Below are positions 10,807 to 21,987 of a stretch of 64,000 bases of DNA, in pieces. The stretch is taken from contig JABAKD010000011.1 in NCBI GenBank assembly GCA_012845835.1, positions 8,618,381-8,682,380 on the forward strand, read 5' to 3'. Positions within the stretch are counted from its first letter, which is position 1. Every line of letters starts with the position of its first letter. Source of the DNA: Undaria pinnatifida. Taxonomy: Eukaryota; Sar; Phaeophyceae; Laminariales; Alariaceae. The translations under genes were made by a program, and so were the position numbers. Under the pieces are notes generated by a model. That model saw only the letters and a program-made list of their open reading frames with translations. It did not search any database and was not told the DNA's origin.

Positions 10807-13800
10807 GTATGATATCACACCCACGAGCACAAGGTTTTCGGGCTGTTTTCGCTGATGCTATAGTCTACACTCATAGTCTAGACTCTATATCAGTAGATCT
10901 GTGAGTCGGCACGTCTTTAGTCACCAACAATAGTTGTACCTGGTAGTTATTAGTCGGACTACACTATACGACGTAATAGTTAGTCGTTGCCTGGAGGTGC
11001 CAACTATTCGACTTATTGGGTGTACATGGTTGAACATAGATAGGAAGGTTTGTTTATTGTAGAGTGTACCGGTATTTTTCTTTCTTGGGGGCGCGCCTCC
11101 CTCGGCCGGAGACAGCTAGTTTGGCTTGCTTCGCTCGCTTGATTCAAGCCGGCAAGCCGGCTGGTCCTCGGCTGAGATCGCCAGTCGACTCGCGGACTAA
11201 AGCTAACTGTTGGCTAACGACACCTACCGAATAGGGAAATTGGGAAATGGTTGGCAGAGAGTCATACCTTGTACTGGTAGGAGAGATACTGCTGCTTTAC
11301 GGAATGATCGTCGATTTATATCGGAACGGCATCTACGCTACATTGTCGAAGGGCAAAATAATAACAGTTATTACTTGTGATTCCGACGCGCCGCTACATG
11401 TTTCCTGAATGATGGGGATGATGGGGATGATGGGGGTGATGGGGATGATGGGGATGGGGATGATGGGGATGATGGGGATGATGGGGGTGATGGGGATGAT
11501 GGGGGTGATGGGGATGATGGGGATGATGGGGATGATGGGGATGATGGAGATGATGGGATGATGGGGGTGATGGGGATGATGGGGATGATGGGGATGATGG
11601 GGATGATGGGGATGATGGGGGTGATGGGGATGATGGGGGTGATGGGGATGATGGGGATGATGGGGATGATGGGGATGATGGGGATGCTCAACCCCCCGGA
11701 ATCGTCGCAATTTCACTAGTCTACTAGTCTATGTTACTTTTTAGTAAAAGTTCGTTGTATCGAGACGCGAACCGTCGAGGTAAGAAAAGGCTGAGTTATT
11801 CTCGCGATAAAAACGAAGGCACGTGGTCTAGACTATATATATATACCGTAGTGGGGGAGGGGGGAGAAGGGCCCGCTATGTTTGTGACCGCGCGGATCTG
11901 AGTTACTACTGGGAGGGAGAGGGCGAGAGTAGTGCGAGGGAAATAAATTAGATGGGAAGAAAAAGGTGCATGACTTGGCCATGGGATTGTTTCGTCGAGT
12001 AAAACGTTTTTTGTTAATGTTTTAGTCTATATGGCTTAGTTTGGGTAAGCTATTGATTGGTCAACCTTTTGCAAGTAAGTGGTCAAACGGACTGGTCTAA
12101 TACCACACCAATAACCTTGACAAATAGCATCGTCGACGGGACATGGGTTTTTTGGGTCGTGGCTTCGAATCCCACCATCCACAATATATACGTATGTGAT
12201 CTTTTTCAGACTTTCCCCATGTCGAACTTGAAAATACTCTTCCCGTTTTAGTCTACCCAGGAAATGAAACCGTTATATCCAGGAAATGAAACCGTTTGGA
12301 TATTGACAGGTTCGCCCATATATCCGGCCGACCTGCTATCCCGCCGTTTCAGGGGGGGAGAGTGTTTTAAGGCTTAGTTTGGGTAAACTGTTGGATAACC
12401 TTTTGCAAATGGTCAAACGGACTAATACCCCAATAATACTTCAACACCAACCCCAAACCAGCTGTAGGGAGAGGTATATATATATCTATATATATATCAA
12501 AGTGAGGACGGAGCCTCAGGGAAAAAAAAAGGTTCAACTTTAACGCGGCGTGCGTCGGTCAAATTAAAGTGCAGTCGCCTAATAGCGTCATTTGGAGAAA
12601 GCAGCCTTTTGGGGGGGCTTCACAGGTGGAAAGGGACGAAAACGCGTGACCAATGCGGCAGCCTCGCGGCCTTCAATAGGCATAAAACAGCAACCCGGAA
12701 AATTGCCGCGTTTATTGGGGAGGAGCGCGATGTTTTTAGTTCTGGAACTGCTCTTCAAATGTTCCTACAGCAGTCGTTGTTAAACAGCATGCTCGCAGAC
12801 ACACACAGAGGGACCGCTGAGTCTAGACGGCCGCCGTCATCGCCGTGCGTCCCTGGCATACTGCTGCTGTCGTCGGTACGCGTCCTACGAGAAGGTACAC
12901 AGTATTACCTCTTTTTGGCTAAGGTGCTCTGACCGACGGGGCTCCTAGATTTGATCAGTTACACCAACGCACTACGCAACTCAATTTGGAAACCCTTTGT
13001 GTCGTCCATAGGGTGTTTGAGATGTACCAACTATTGTGGGGTAGTTGGGTAGAAGTAGGTTATATAGGAAAATATATACCGGGTACCGGGGAAAATAATA
13101 TGGGTATTGAAAACCGCCAGACGTCGCAATGCAAGGCCAACCCAACCCACGGTAAAAAAAAAAACAGCAAAAAAAATGGCGGGAGAACACACGTTTTCGT
13201 ACATTTTTTCTTGTTTTCGTTTTTTTCTAACCCGATTTTGTTTCGTGGGTTGGCTGTCCTCGGGTTGTGACATTGGTGGGGTTCACTATTACTTTCGCAT
13301 GTTTTCCAACCCAACAGAGGACATGCACATGCTACGGGGGGTAGAGGCCGGGGCTGGCCAATCAGATGGCGTCCTGGAGCCATTGATTGCGGTCACTGAA
13401 ATAGAAGAAGTACCCCGAGGTCGACCACAAAGGCGCCGGGTATACCCGATTTTGGCCACTAGTGTTGTTTTTAATGTTTCCCAAAGTGTTGCACACCCTC
13501 TATCGCTGTTTAATGTGTTCGTGTGAGGGTACGATAATAGTCATCGGGTTGTATTTCACTTTTTTTCATCAAAATGCGTTTTTTTTTGAGGAGGGGGGTG
13601 AGGGATGGAGCGCTCTCTTCGCGCAATAAACCTCTACGGAAACGAGGTGCGCTAATAATACCGCACTATTAGCACATAGAACGCATAGTTTTGCTGGTGA
13701 CTCGTCTCTCTATAACTATGCGACTTGCAAACTGATGGGAATATGGATTGCGCATGTATATACCGTTGCCTCTGTTTTCCTTTTATGTGTGTGTCCCTCC

Positions 13801-16800
13801 CGTCAAGGTGTTCGTAAAGGAGCCCGGAAGCATCGGAGGACAGCAGTTCATCGTGGAGGAATGCTCCGAATGCGACGTGTATCTGCTGGACCACACGGCG
13901 GCTCTCGCCATTGACATGTGTGTCGACTGCCGAATCTTCGCAGGGCCGTGCGAATCGAGGTATATACATGATACGAGCAAGGTCTTGCGGCCTTGGCTCA
14001 TTGCGCTGCCGTTGCCTCACGGTAGTACCGGTCTTTCGCCCATCGGGCGAATCCTTTCACATATTACCACAAAAATTATCCCCAAGCTAACTGCAAATGG
14101 AATGGTAGTGGTCCCGCTATACGAGCAGTGTCGGTGTGTGCCAGCCGGAAACACCGGCACTACAGCGGCAACCGGCACTACTCTGCATACTCCCACTGCT
14201 TGCTGTTCCCATATGTGCCAAGCGATTTCACAGGCACTATATCGGGCAACCGGCACTGCTCAACCGGCACTATAGAGGGACATGTACTGTGATGTATCAC
14301 CAAGAACGTCGATGCAGTTGCAAAGGGGTCAGAGACTACACACGACACAGACATGGAAGTGTGCGGGTCTCGAGTAAGCTTCGTGCGTACCCGCCCTCCG
14401 GAGGACTAAAAGCAGTGTTCGACATCCTGACCCGCTGTATGTACGTACGATAGCTTCCGATTCGCGCTGTGTATGAGTACCACTTTGTTGTTGGCCTCGA
14501 AGAGGCGTGCACAGCAAGGTATTGAGGGGGTGGTTTCCACATGTTCTCCGGTTTGACCGATGGATTGGGACTCCAGGTGGTTGATTGCTGTCATCGGCGT
14601 CTGTTCACGGGACATTTTGTTTTCGGGCGAGAGCGGCTGAACAAAAAGTTTTGTTCAGTTCGTTGATGTTACCTAGACCGCAGACGCTAATTTGAATAAA
14701 TAGCATCAGAGAATGTCCTGCCGTTGCGCGGAGAAGACCAACTTACGTATCGCACGGTCGACAGGCGCACGACAGACACAGTGTTTATTATTACCTTCCT
14801 CCCATGTCTCGCTCTCTTCCCCCCCCTCCCTCCCTCCCTCCCTCCCTCCCTCGGCAAACCTCCTCCTTTGCAAACACCGTACACAGCGTATTCATTCGGG
14901 ACTGCAAAAATTGCACAATAGTGGTGGCTTGCCAGCAGTTCCGCACTCGAGACTGCTCGGGCTGCACCTTTTTCCTGTTCAGCGCAACGCAGCCTGTCAT
15001 TGAATCGTCGGTAGACCTTCGCTTCGCGTGCTACACCCTCGATTACTTCAGGTACGGGGGTGGTTGCGGTCGTGAACGTACAGGTTACGAAGAGAGTGCA
15101 CGTAGCGTTTATGACCTCCCTCGCTTAAACCCTCTAGAGTAGCAAACTGCAGAAACGATTGTATCGAAAACGATTTTATACTTCGTATGATAGTAAATAA
15201 AACTTCGACGCGCCCGTTTCCAAGTAGTTAGGGCCGTTCCCTCTACGAACGCAAAGACGTCACGAATATTGACAAAATGTCACGATTCCTGACGTTTTGA
15301 AATTATGATAATTCATGTTTTGAAAAGAAAAAAGAAAAAAGAAGGTCGCGAATTTTTGTTGAAAGCCCTGACATCATATTATTGTGGGATATGTCAAAAC
15401 GATTCAAAGTTTGGATTTTTGGATTCCTTGACAAAAAATGCGACGTTTCGCGAAAAAGTCGCGTTTTTATATATCACGATTCTTCCTGACATTTTTTTCT
15501 AATGGTGTTCGTTAGGATCGGCCCTCGGTAGTCCCCCCCCCAAAAAAACGTTGGTGGGAATTAACTACTGCAAGAATCTCCCCCTCCCCCAAAAAAAAAT
15601 CCTAAACATTTATTCCAAGTAGTTAGTCCCCCGGAAAATAAGCTGGTGCACATCCACCCCCTGCCACTTGATATTGAGAATATTTATACAACACAGACGT
15701 TCACCCCGGCTAGAACCATTCCATGGTCTATATGGGTACGTAACAACGAGTATATCGATTGAAAAAAAAACAGTAATGAGATTCCAATGGCATTGACTTT
15801 GGGCCGTAGATTCTCAGTTAAAGAGCCCCGCCAATCCTTCCAAAATTGCTTTGGTAACAAAAAAAATGTTACGCTTGTCGTAACACGCTTGTTTACGCTT
15901 CTGACCCCCCCCCCCCCCCCGTCCCCTCCAACTCCAACCGCTGTGGCTCATACGCAGCTTCACAAGGAAGCTCTCCCCCCCCCCCCCCCCCCCCCCCTCT
16001 CAACTCCAGCCGCTGTGGTTCATGCGCAGCTTCCCAAGGACGCACGCTAGGTTACCTATGTATCGTTTTTTTTTTATGGGGTTCTTCAGTTGAGGAGGTC
16101 TTTGGCTTCGAAGGGAAACCTTGATTAATTCCACAAAAAAACTAAAAGGAGCAATCCGATGAACACACCCGTCCGTGGCCCCAGCTATAAAAAAAAAAGA
16201 AAACGTTCTAAGAAAACGCTCTTTTTTTGTTTTTTGCGAAACAAGAATAACCAGCACCATTCCCACGATCGGGCCAAGAGGCGTTCTACGGTATCCCCCC
16301 CCCCCAACACTTTTCTTTAACGAAGTCGCCGGTTTCAAAACCAGCTCCCGGGCGTATTTCCTGCAATACGGCGTCCCTTGACACCCCGACGCCGTCATCT
16401 TTCGACAGCCCTTTGCCAAAAAGAAAGTATGTGACAGATGTTTTTCGAATAACATCCTTCCTCGTGTGAAGCAGCCATGAAACGGTCGTAAAAAAGAAAA
16501 TCGCTGGTTTTTCAGGGGGGGGGGGCTATCGTAGAATCAGTCCTAAGGAGCCCCTTGGCCTTTTCAGAAAAATGTGCTATGCCAAAAAGTGGTATAGCTT
16601 AGAGCCTCGATCGTAGCACACGCGTCCATACATCCCATCCCATCACACCCCACCCATCCCATCCACTCCATCCATCCCATCCACCCCATCCATCCATTCA
16701 TCCATCCATTCACGCGCGGCTTTCCGATTGTGCATTCATACTGCATACACCCTTGCCGTTCAACCTCACGGCCAAACTGATATTAGGATGAAAAATAAAT

Positions 16801-19800
16801 CGAGCTTGAGCTTGTCGTCCGAGTCGGGTTTTTCGTGTAAGCGCCGCGGTCTCGAATCAAGCCAGCTGCCCTATCGTCTTCCACCCCCGATGCCGCGCGC
16901 GCAGCCTTGCAGGGCAGTTTGCTGCGGCCAACCTCTCGGTGTGGAACAACAAGTGGAGCCAGATCTTCAACTTTACTGGAGGCGAAGGGGACTGGTCGTG
17001 CCTACCGCAAGGATCGCACCACAGGTCACAAGCCAAACCGCCACCCGTACCAAACCGCACCCAACCGCACCTAACCAAACGGCACCAAACGGCACCGCAT
17101 CGAACCGCACGAAACCGCACCGCACCACATCGCACCGCACCGTAACAAACCGCAACAAACCGCGCCAAACCGCGTCACACCGCACCGCCTAAAAAACACA
17201 ACAAACCGCACAAGCCGCACCGCACCGAACCGCACCAAACCGCACGACACCGCACCACACCGTACCAACCCGCATCAAATCGCAGCGCATCGGACCGTGC
17301 CAGTAACGAACCACAACAAACCGCACCAACCCGTATCACACCGCACCGCAACAAGCCACAACAGACCGCACACACCGCGCCATGCCAAACCGCACCAAAT
17401 CAAACCGCACCACACCGCACCAACCGGCACCAACCCGCGACAAAACCGCAGCGAGCCTTACCAAACCGCGCCAAACCGCAACAAATCGCACCGCATCACA
17501 CCGGAACAAGCCGCAACCAAACGCAACGAACCACAACGAACCACAACAAACCGCACCGAACCGCTCCAAACCGCTCCAAACCGCGTCAAACCTCAAGTAA
17601 AACCGCAACAATAGACCCTTCACCAGGCTGCGCCGAACCTAACCGATTCTCGGCTGACGTGCCCGAACCAACCATTCTCAATTGTGACCGCCGTGAATAC
17701 TCGTGCTGCTGAGCTGCAGGTGTTTTCTTGACGCCGAGGATATATTTTTCTCTGTTGATGTCGGTAGTAGACTTTGCCGGAAGCAGTCGTTCTTAAAGCA
17801 ACCGTGAGAGCGAACATAATGGCCGCAGGAATTCCATTGCTACAGACCGAGGACGAAGTTGGACATTCACAGTGTCTAGGAGACGACGTACACGCCACCA
17901 CTGAAGGAGTTCTTGCTTTGGACCAGGCAGGGGTTTCCTTGCGCTGTGTCCAGCACATGAAATTATGTTTTTCTTGTGCCTAGTATATGTGTTGTGCAAT
18001 TGTCGAGAGCCAAGATAAGTCAACTCTACTATGTTGTTTTCTTGAGCTTTGTCGCGTTCTGTGTAATACGTGGTTTCTTTCTTGGATCCGAGCAGGGATT
18101 TCGCGAAGAACTGCTTGCCGGAAGCCGCGAGGCAACGAGTGGGGTACACCGAAAACACAAACGGAGCTGTTGTGCCCCTCACTGGTGAGACGTGAAAGCC
18201 TTCAGGGTGTCCTGTATTCCTGGAAAAAGGGAACACTTGAAAATATTTGAGGCGTGTATATAATGAGGATGTTCTCGTTTGGATCAAATATCGGTCAATC
18301 TACTGTAACGTCGGCGGTTTGTGTCCTCGAGCAATTTGACACCAACGGAGCAGTTGCCTCCCTCCACGGTGAGGAGCGGACGCCTTCATGCTTTTGTACG
18401 CGCCTGGCAGGGATTACTGGAAGATTCGTGGCATGCACGAGATTGGACACATGGGTAAAAGATCGCGGAAATGACCTCCGGTATCCTTGGAAAACATTTG
18501 TCGTATTTTGCTTTCCTGCGAGGTGTGCGCGTGGCTCTGAGAGCATCTCTGACAGCAAGTCTGCGAGAGGCGCAACTACGAGAGAAACGCAGTCGGCAAG
18601 CCCGCCAACACTCGTGCTTGAATGTACACCAACAGTCATGAGATAAGCGTCTGCTTCAAATACGCGTTCCGGGCAGGCATGAGGTACCTGTTCTAAGAAG
18701 CACACGTTGTCGACGAAAAAAAAAAAAAAAGAGCGCACGCTCATGGGTAAATGCGTGAACAACTAACAAAATGTCGCCATCTAGAAACTCGGCACAATTT
18801 TTTCCGCAATGGTGATATTTTCACGCTTCTTGTTTCAAATGTTATTTTCAAGACCCTTTTGACATTATCGCATTCGTCTTTGTTTTGATCGCTATATACT
18901 CATTCGTGACGCATGTTTTAGACCTTCCCACCTGTATCTCCTGTTTCCTCATTCCGTTCGGGTGTAACCTCTCGTCTCCACGCCTGCACGATTATCGACC
19001 AGCCGGCGTTCGAGGCCTGGCGTCGTCGGAAGAGACATGTTTCGTGGTGATTATGCCCAAGCACGTCGACTCCGTCTTGGGAAAACTCTTGGCTCGGGGG
19101 GGCGGGGACGGTGGAGGTGATTCCCCGCAACCTTCGAAGGCGGTGGCGCCTAGGCTGCTGAGAACGAAGCTCTTCCGCCCTCAACTGGTGGGTCTCATGG
19201 GAAATGTTCGGAAATGGTTTTGGACGGGGTGGGGGTCAGGGAGAGGGGGAGGGCTACGGGAGGGGGGTGGGGGGGTAGGGGGAGAGTAGGGGTGGATGGG
19301 CGGTGGCGGCGCCTTAGCTTCTCAGAACGAAGTTCTTCCGCCCCCAACTGGTGGGTTGGACGTGCGGAAGACGTGGTGGGGCGGCAAGGGGGAGACGCGG
19401 GGTGTACGGGGCGGAGTGCACTCGATATTCATGCATGGCCGTAGTCGTATGACCATAGACCCTCGCACTCCTATTATGCCGGGACGGAGATGTCGCATGT
19501 CGGGGTTTTCACCCACCAGGTTCACCAGCCGCGAAGCGTCGTGAGGTGTGGGGGGCAGAGGGGGGGATCGGGCCAGCAATGGGCGGGGGGGGCGGGGGCG
19601 GGGGCGGGCGGGAGAGGTAGGGCGTGGGTGGGCGCTACAGAGCCGAGAACGGGGGAGGGGGGGGGGGGCGCAAGGCCAACCTGTTCTTCCGCCTAGATCG
19701 CAAGTTTTTGCTGCAGTGTCGTCGCCGCCGATACCAACACACATCTCTCGCATTTTTTTTCAATTTCTCACGCGGCTCCACTATCGATAGGTTTATCCGG

Positions 19801-20682
19801 AGACGCCGCTTCAGTCTCCGCGCATGTGGTGACGGACAAAACGTGATTTTATGCAACATGTCATTTAGAGTGGGAGAGTACCTATTTGAGGAACCCAGCC
19901 TTCGTAAGAAAGACATCGTGTGTTAGGACATTAAAAATAAACCATGCAAACGCGAGCGAGTCGCTCGAGGGGGGGGGGGTCCGCTGAGAACGAGTGCAGA
20001 CCAAAGGTGATCGTCGGGCTGGTCAACCAAAGCCAGAAGGTTGTGCGTTTTCTTGCCCCTCACCGCCCTTGATTTCCTCACATTTCTCACACACACGGGC
20101 ATGCACACGCACAACGACCTTGCTGAGAAGGATGACAAACACAGGATAGTGGCTGGGTTGGTCAACCAAGTCAAGACGCTTGTGCCTTTTCGTTCTAACC
20201 CCCCCCAACTTTTCCGTTGTCCAAATAACCCACACACGCATCCGCACCACACACTCAAAAACATGCAGGCCCAGAGCAAGCCTTTCTTCGCAGGAGCTCC
20301 GGACGCCCTGATCGCTCTCGCCTCGTCCTCCCCCGTCCTGGGCATGCAGTGGGCCGGACAAGGGAGCAAGGAGGCCGCGTTTGACTTGCTTGTGGCCTCC
20401 GGTGTTGTTGCTGCCGCCGCGACCGCCGCCCCCACCCCCCCTTCCAACACGGCCGCCGCCCCCGCCGCCGCCTCCGCTGCCGCCGACGCTTCGGCCGAAC
20501 AAACGGATGGGGGTACGGAGGGGGGAAACAGCGAGACGGCAGTGGTAGCCGACGTGAAGGGGCAGGGTGGGGGGTCAACGACGGAGTTTTACATGGCGGT
20601 TGACGCGAAGGCGTCGTCGGCCAAGGCTAAGGTTTTCTTCGACCAGTGGGGGGAGGACAAGGGCACCTCATTAGCCGGCTAA
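9698..20682 (+). CDS. RP2: XRP2/RP2 homologue (TBCC-domain protein), split gene
   Basis: Exons: 9698-9785, 10712-10806, 13808-13959, 14887-15051, 16905-17024, probably one near 17627-17719, then 19003-19142 and 20269-20682. In animals and protists RP2 is the GTPase-activating protein for ARL3 and acts in trafficking of lipidated cargo to cilia. The order matches the family: acylation-type N-terminus, a [11 protein letters not shown] segment, the TBCC/C-CAP beta-helix, the [10 protein letters not shown] segment and the NDPK-like C-terminal domain. The first five exons and their phases agree exactly; the join between the fifth exon and 19003 is unresolved because the phases need one more exon. 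Introns are large and full of repeats. I am confident of the family, less so of the complete model. Confidence 0.85.
9808..9870 (+). repeat. (CGAGTA/CGAGCA)n hexamer microsatellite
   Basis: About ten hexamer units, CGAGCA and CGAGTA mixed, start some 25 bp inside intron 1 of the RP2-like gene. Confidence 0.85.
10357..10382. repeat. Perfect 11-bp inverted repeat, TAGTCTATATA
   Basis: TAGTCTATATA and its exact reverse complement are separated by TTTT. The AGTCTA/TAGACT word recurs in this region (8175-8195, 10385-10398, 10860-10890, 11825-11840), suggesting the end of a small dispersed element. It lies in intron 1 of the RP2-like gene. Confidence 0.6.
11409..11690 (+). repeat. GATGGGGAT 9-bp minisatellite
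   Basis: Some 30 units of GATGGGGAT with GATGGGGGT variants, about 280 bp in all. The long His-Pro and Ile-Pro frames on the minus strand are the repeat read in different frames, not proteins. It lies in intron 2 of the RP2-like gene. Confidence 0.9.
11757..11955 (+). repeat. Dispersed repeat, copy 1 (second copy near 30676)
   Basis: Shares with 30676-30845 the ordered words TCGCGATAAAAA, GAAGGGCCCGCTATG, GGATCTGAGTTACTACTGGG and TAGTAGTGC, with small indels. The two copies lie in introns of different genes in the same orientation. No coding capacity. Confidence 0.65.
12040..12470 (+). repeat. Two related units, possible tRNA-derived SINE
   Basis: Units at about 12040-12190 and 12370-12450 share CTTTTGCAA, TGGTCAAACGGACT and TAATACC. 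The first ends in GTGGCTTCGAATCCCACC, a good match to the RNA polymerase III B box (GGTTCGAATCC) with flanking T-stem bases, and has an A-box-like TGGTCAAACGGACTGG about 70 bp earlier. No complete cloverleaf could be drawn, so a tRNA-derived SINE or pseudo-tRNA is more likely than a functional tRNA. Confidence 0.35.
13808..15051 (+). CDS. RP2: RP2-like exons 3-4: TBCC beta-helix core
   Basis: Exon 3 (13808-13959, after CCGTCAAG, donor AG|GTATAT) encodes [14 protein letters not shown] and the Cys-rich ladder [12 protein letters not shown] and [14 protein letters not shown]. Exon 4 (14887-15051, after GTACACAG, donor AG|GTACGG) continues with [20 protein letters not shown] and [10 protein letters not shown] split Ser codon joins them exactly. 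CQQFR is the TBCC signature whose arginine (about residue 131 here) is the finger that stimulates GTP hydrolysis by ARL3 in RP2. This is the most strongly conserved part of the family and fixes the identification. A long CCCT run precedes exon 4 as its polypyrimidine tract. Confidence 0.92.
15300..15500. repeat. Dispersed AT-rich repeat, inverted partner near 22395-22500
   Basis: GTCAAAACGATTCAAAGT, GGATTCC, TCACGATT and TGACATTTT words recur here and, reverse-complemented, at 22395-22500. TCACGATTC-type words also appear around 18780-18870. An AT-rich repeat family inside RP2-like introns and beyond; no coding content. Confidence 0.45.
16620..16725 (+). repeat. (CCATC)n / (CCAT)n simple repeat
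   Basis: About 100 bp of CATCC, CCATC and CCACC units in the intron before RP2-like exon 5. Open frames on the minus strand here (Met-Gly-Trp repeats) follow from the repeat. Confidence 0.85.
16905..17024 (+). CDS. RP2: RP2-like exon 5: linker to NDPK-like domain
   Basis: Begins after GCGCGCGCAG, completing a Ser codon from exon 4, and reads [20 protein letters not shown] then [25 protein letters not shown] with a following D-W-S-LP is the conserved RP2 segment immediately after the beta-helix. The likely donor is CACCACAG|GTCACA at 17025; a later phase-0 donor near 17046 is possible. The intron then enters the CCGCACCAAA minisatellite. Confidence 0.8.
17030..17610 (+). repeat. CCGCACCAAA degenerate minisatellite, ~580 bp
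   Basis: Units of CCGCACCAAA, CCGCACCACA and CCGCAACAAA repeat some 55-60 times with constant variation. It sits directly behind RP2-like exon 5, inside the intron. Basic Arg/His/Pro/Thr frames on the plus strand and Cys/Gly/Val/Arg frames on the minus strand are repeat artefacts. Confidence 0.9.
17627..17719 (+). CDS. Possible RP2-like exon, phase unresolved
   Basis: Between CTTCACCAG and CTGCAG|GTGTTT lies 93 bp open in two frames; one reads [20 protein letters not shown], the other (ending early) [19 protein letters not shown]2 proteins have about 50 residues between the exon 5 segment and the next conserved block, so an exon is expected here. Neither frame joins both neighbours by standard GT-AG phases, so the exact borders are unknown. 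Confidence 0.3.
19003..20682 (+). CDS. RP2: RP2-like last exons: NDPK-like domain
   Basis: Exon 19003-19142 (after TATCGACCAG) reads [20 protein letters not shown] then VLGKLLARG, matching the S-S-x-E-x-C-x-V-V start of the RP2 C-terminal domain. It can end at AAGGCG|GTGGCG in phase 0. The last exon, 20269-20682 (after AACATGCAG), reads [20 protein letters not shown] and [20 protein letters not shown], an Ala/Pro/Thr-rich insertion of about 60 residues, then a closing helix [20 protein letters not shown] and TAA. The APD..I.L...PVLGM pattern fits the strand-helix unit of the family. The low-complexity insertion is absent from typical RP2. Confidence 0.7.
19140..19360 (+). repeat. Local tandem duplication beside an RP2-like exon
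   Basis: GGCGGTGGCGCC, GCT(G/T)CT(G/C)AGAACGAAG and TCTTCCGCCC then CAACTGGTGGGT occur at about 19139-19195 and again at 19298-19355, roughly 157 bp apart, with a G-rich run between. The first copy overlaps the 3' border of the 19003-19142 exon, so the duplication carries a second copy of its donor region. Confidence 0.65.
19431..19482 (+). repeat. GACCATAGACCCTCGCA family, copy in RP2-like intron
   Basis: CATGCATGGCCGTAGTCGTA then GACCATAGACCCTCGCACTC. Matches 63774-63825 over about 45 bp. Confidence 0.65.
19925..20178 (+). repeat. Two further copies of the GGTTGGTCAACCAA repeat end
   Basis: The boxes GTCGGGCTGGTCAACCAA (20009-20040) and GGCTGGGTTGGTCAACCAAG (20146-20178) match the 3' ends of the repeats near 5480 and 5805, including the preceding CTGAGAACG. 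They sit in the intron before the last RP2-like exon. Confidence 0.6.
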
Positions 20683-20895
20683 AATGCCACCCAATGATGT
20701 AGCAGGGGGAGCGGGGGCGGATATTCGGTGTATAAGAGGGCAAGGGGGGTTCTCATTAGCCGGTTAAAACGCCACCCAATGATGTAAGCGGGGGGGGGGG
20801 GGGGGGGTCTATTGAAGGAAAAGGGGACCTCGTTAGCCGGCAAAATCGCCACCCAATACTGCCTCCCAATGATGTAGGAGGGGGGGAGGGGGGGT
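20667..20895 (+). repeat. Three-unit tandem repeat with CACCCAATGATGTA
   Basis: The segment TTAGCCGG..AAA..GCCACCCAATGATGTA plus a poly-G run occurs three times (starting near 20669, 20755 and 20830). The first copy contains the RP2-like stop codon, so the repeat grew out of the gene's 3' end. From 20910 to 21010 a further short repeat, TGTGCGACC(TA)TTGGCC, follows. Confidence 0.75.
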
Positions 20896-21572
20896 CTATT
20901 GACTGGTGTGCGACCACTGTTTGGCCAATAGGCGATCTACTGGGTGGGGTGCGACCAATTGGCTAGTGTGCGACCTATTGGCCAACGTGCGGCCCATTGA
21001 ATGATGTACGGTCCATATACAAGGCGGAAAATGAATGTTTATGTACATATGCTGCTGTGCGGCCGGAGTATTTATGTTGGCGTTATCCGAGAGTTGCTTG
21101 CAGTTACCGCGTTGTTGATTTTTTTTTGTGGCGGGCGCCGGATTCCGACGTGTAGAGGAAGATAAACATACACGCCTCACGGAATTTTGCATGCTTGCGG
21201 CGCTCGGAAACCAATCACAGCTGCTGCGGGAAAAACGCTAAAAAAGTACATTCTGTCACGTACATGTTTCGAGGCTGCTGAAATGGTATTGACCTTTTTT
21301 GGGACTAAAAAATTGATATCGATCAATCACCCCGAGTAGCCCGTGCGCGCAGCTGTAGGAGGGCTAGGATCGTGATTTGTCTGTGCCGGACGCCACCTTA
21401 TTTGAGTTTCTTGTTCACACGGCGTACCGGTCTTTACCGTTCAAGTCCAAACGGTTGCTTGCCCTGTGATCCTCTTTTGGTTGCTGTGTCACCTCTCCAA
21501 CCGAAATATCACACGGGGGTCAAGATGAGATGCGCACGTTCATAAGAAAAAGAATACTAAAAACACGTTCAC

Positions 21573-21660
21573 AGCAGCAGCAGCAGCAGCGGCAGCGGCA
21601 GCAGCGGCAGCGGCAGCAGCAGCAGCAGCGGCAGCATCGGCGGCATCAGCACCAGCGACG
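21573..21660 (+). repeat. (CAG/CGG)n trinucleotide repeat
   Basis: About 28 CAG and CGG triplets. Read on either strand it gives long Gln, Ala or Leu runs, which explains the overlapping open frames. Confidence 0.85.
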
Positions 21661-21987
21661 CGGGGTACACCACACGCCGTTGGGGAGACGAGAACGGGCG
21701 GGGGCGGTGCACGCGCGCGGCACCGACCATAATTTTCACGGGGGGAAAACAGATGTCGAAGAATGAGGACAATAGGCGCCGCCACTCGCCACGAAATCGA
21801 AACCGCTCGCTCGTTGACGGCCTTCGATGCGATCGTCCGTCGTTGATGTCCTTCGATGCAAGACAATCATGCATTATATCCTTCTTTCTCTTTCTCCGTG
21901 CCTAGACGTGACTCAGGTCCGGGGTCACTGCGCACACTCTTCTTCCCCCCTCCCCACTACGCTACGTGGCTTCATTTTATTCACTGC

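Noticed and set aside
11333..11716. Long His-Pro and Ile-Pro reading frames on the minus strand
   Set aside because: They are the 9-bp GATGGGGAT minisatellite read in different frames.
16857..17623. Several Cys/Val/Arg-rich and Thr/His/Arg-rich reading frames
   Set aside because: All are products of the CCGCACCAAA minisatellite in an intron; no domain and no splice logic.
18295..18762. 155-codon minus-strand frame inside an RP2-like intron
   Set aside because: Crosses poly-T, no domain and no partner exons; an antisense gene cannot be supported.
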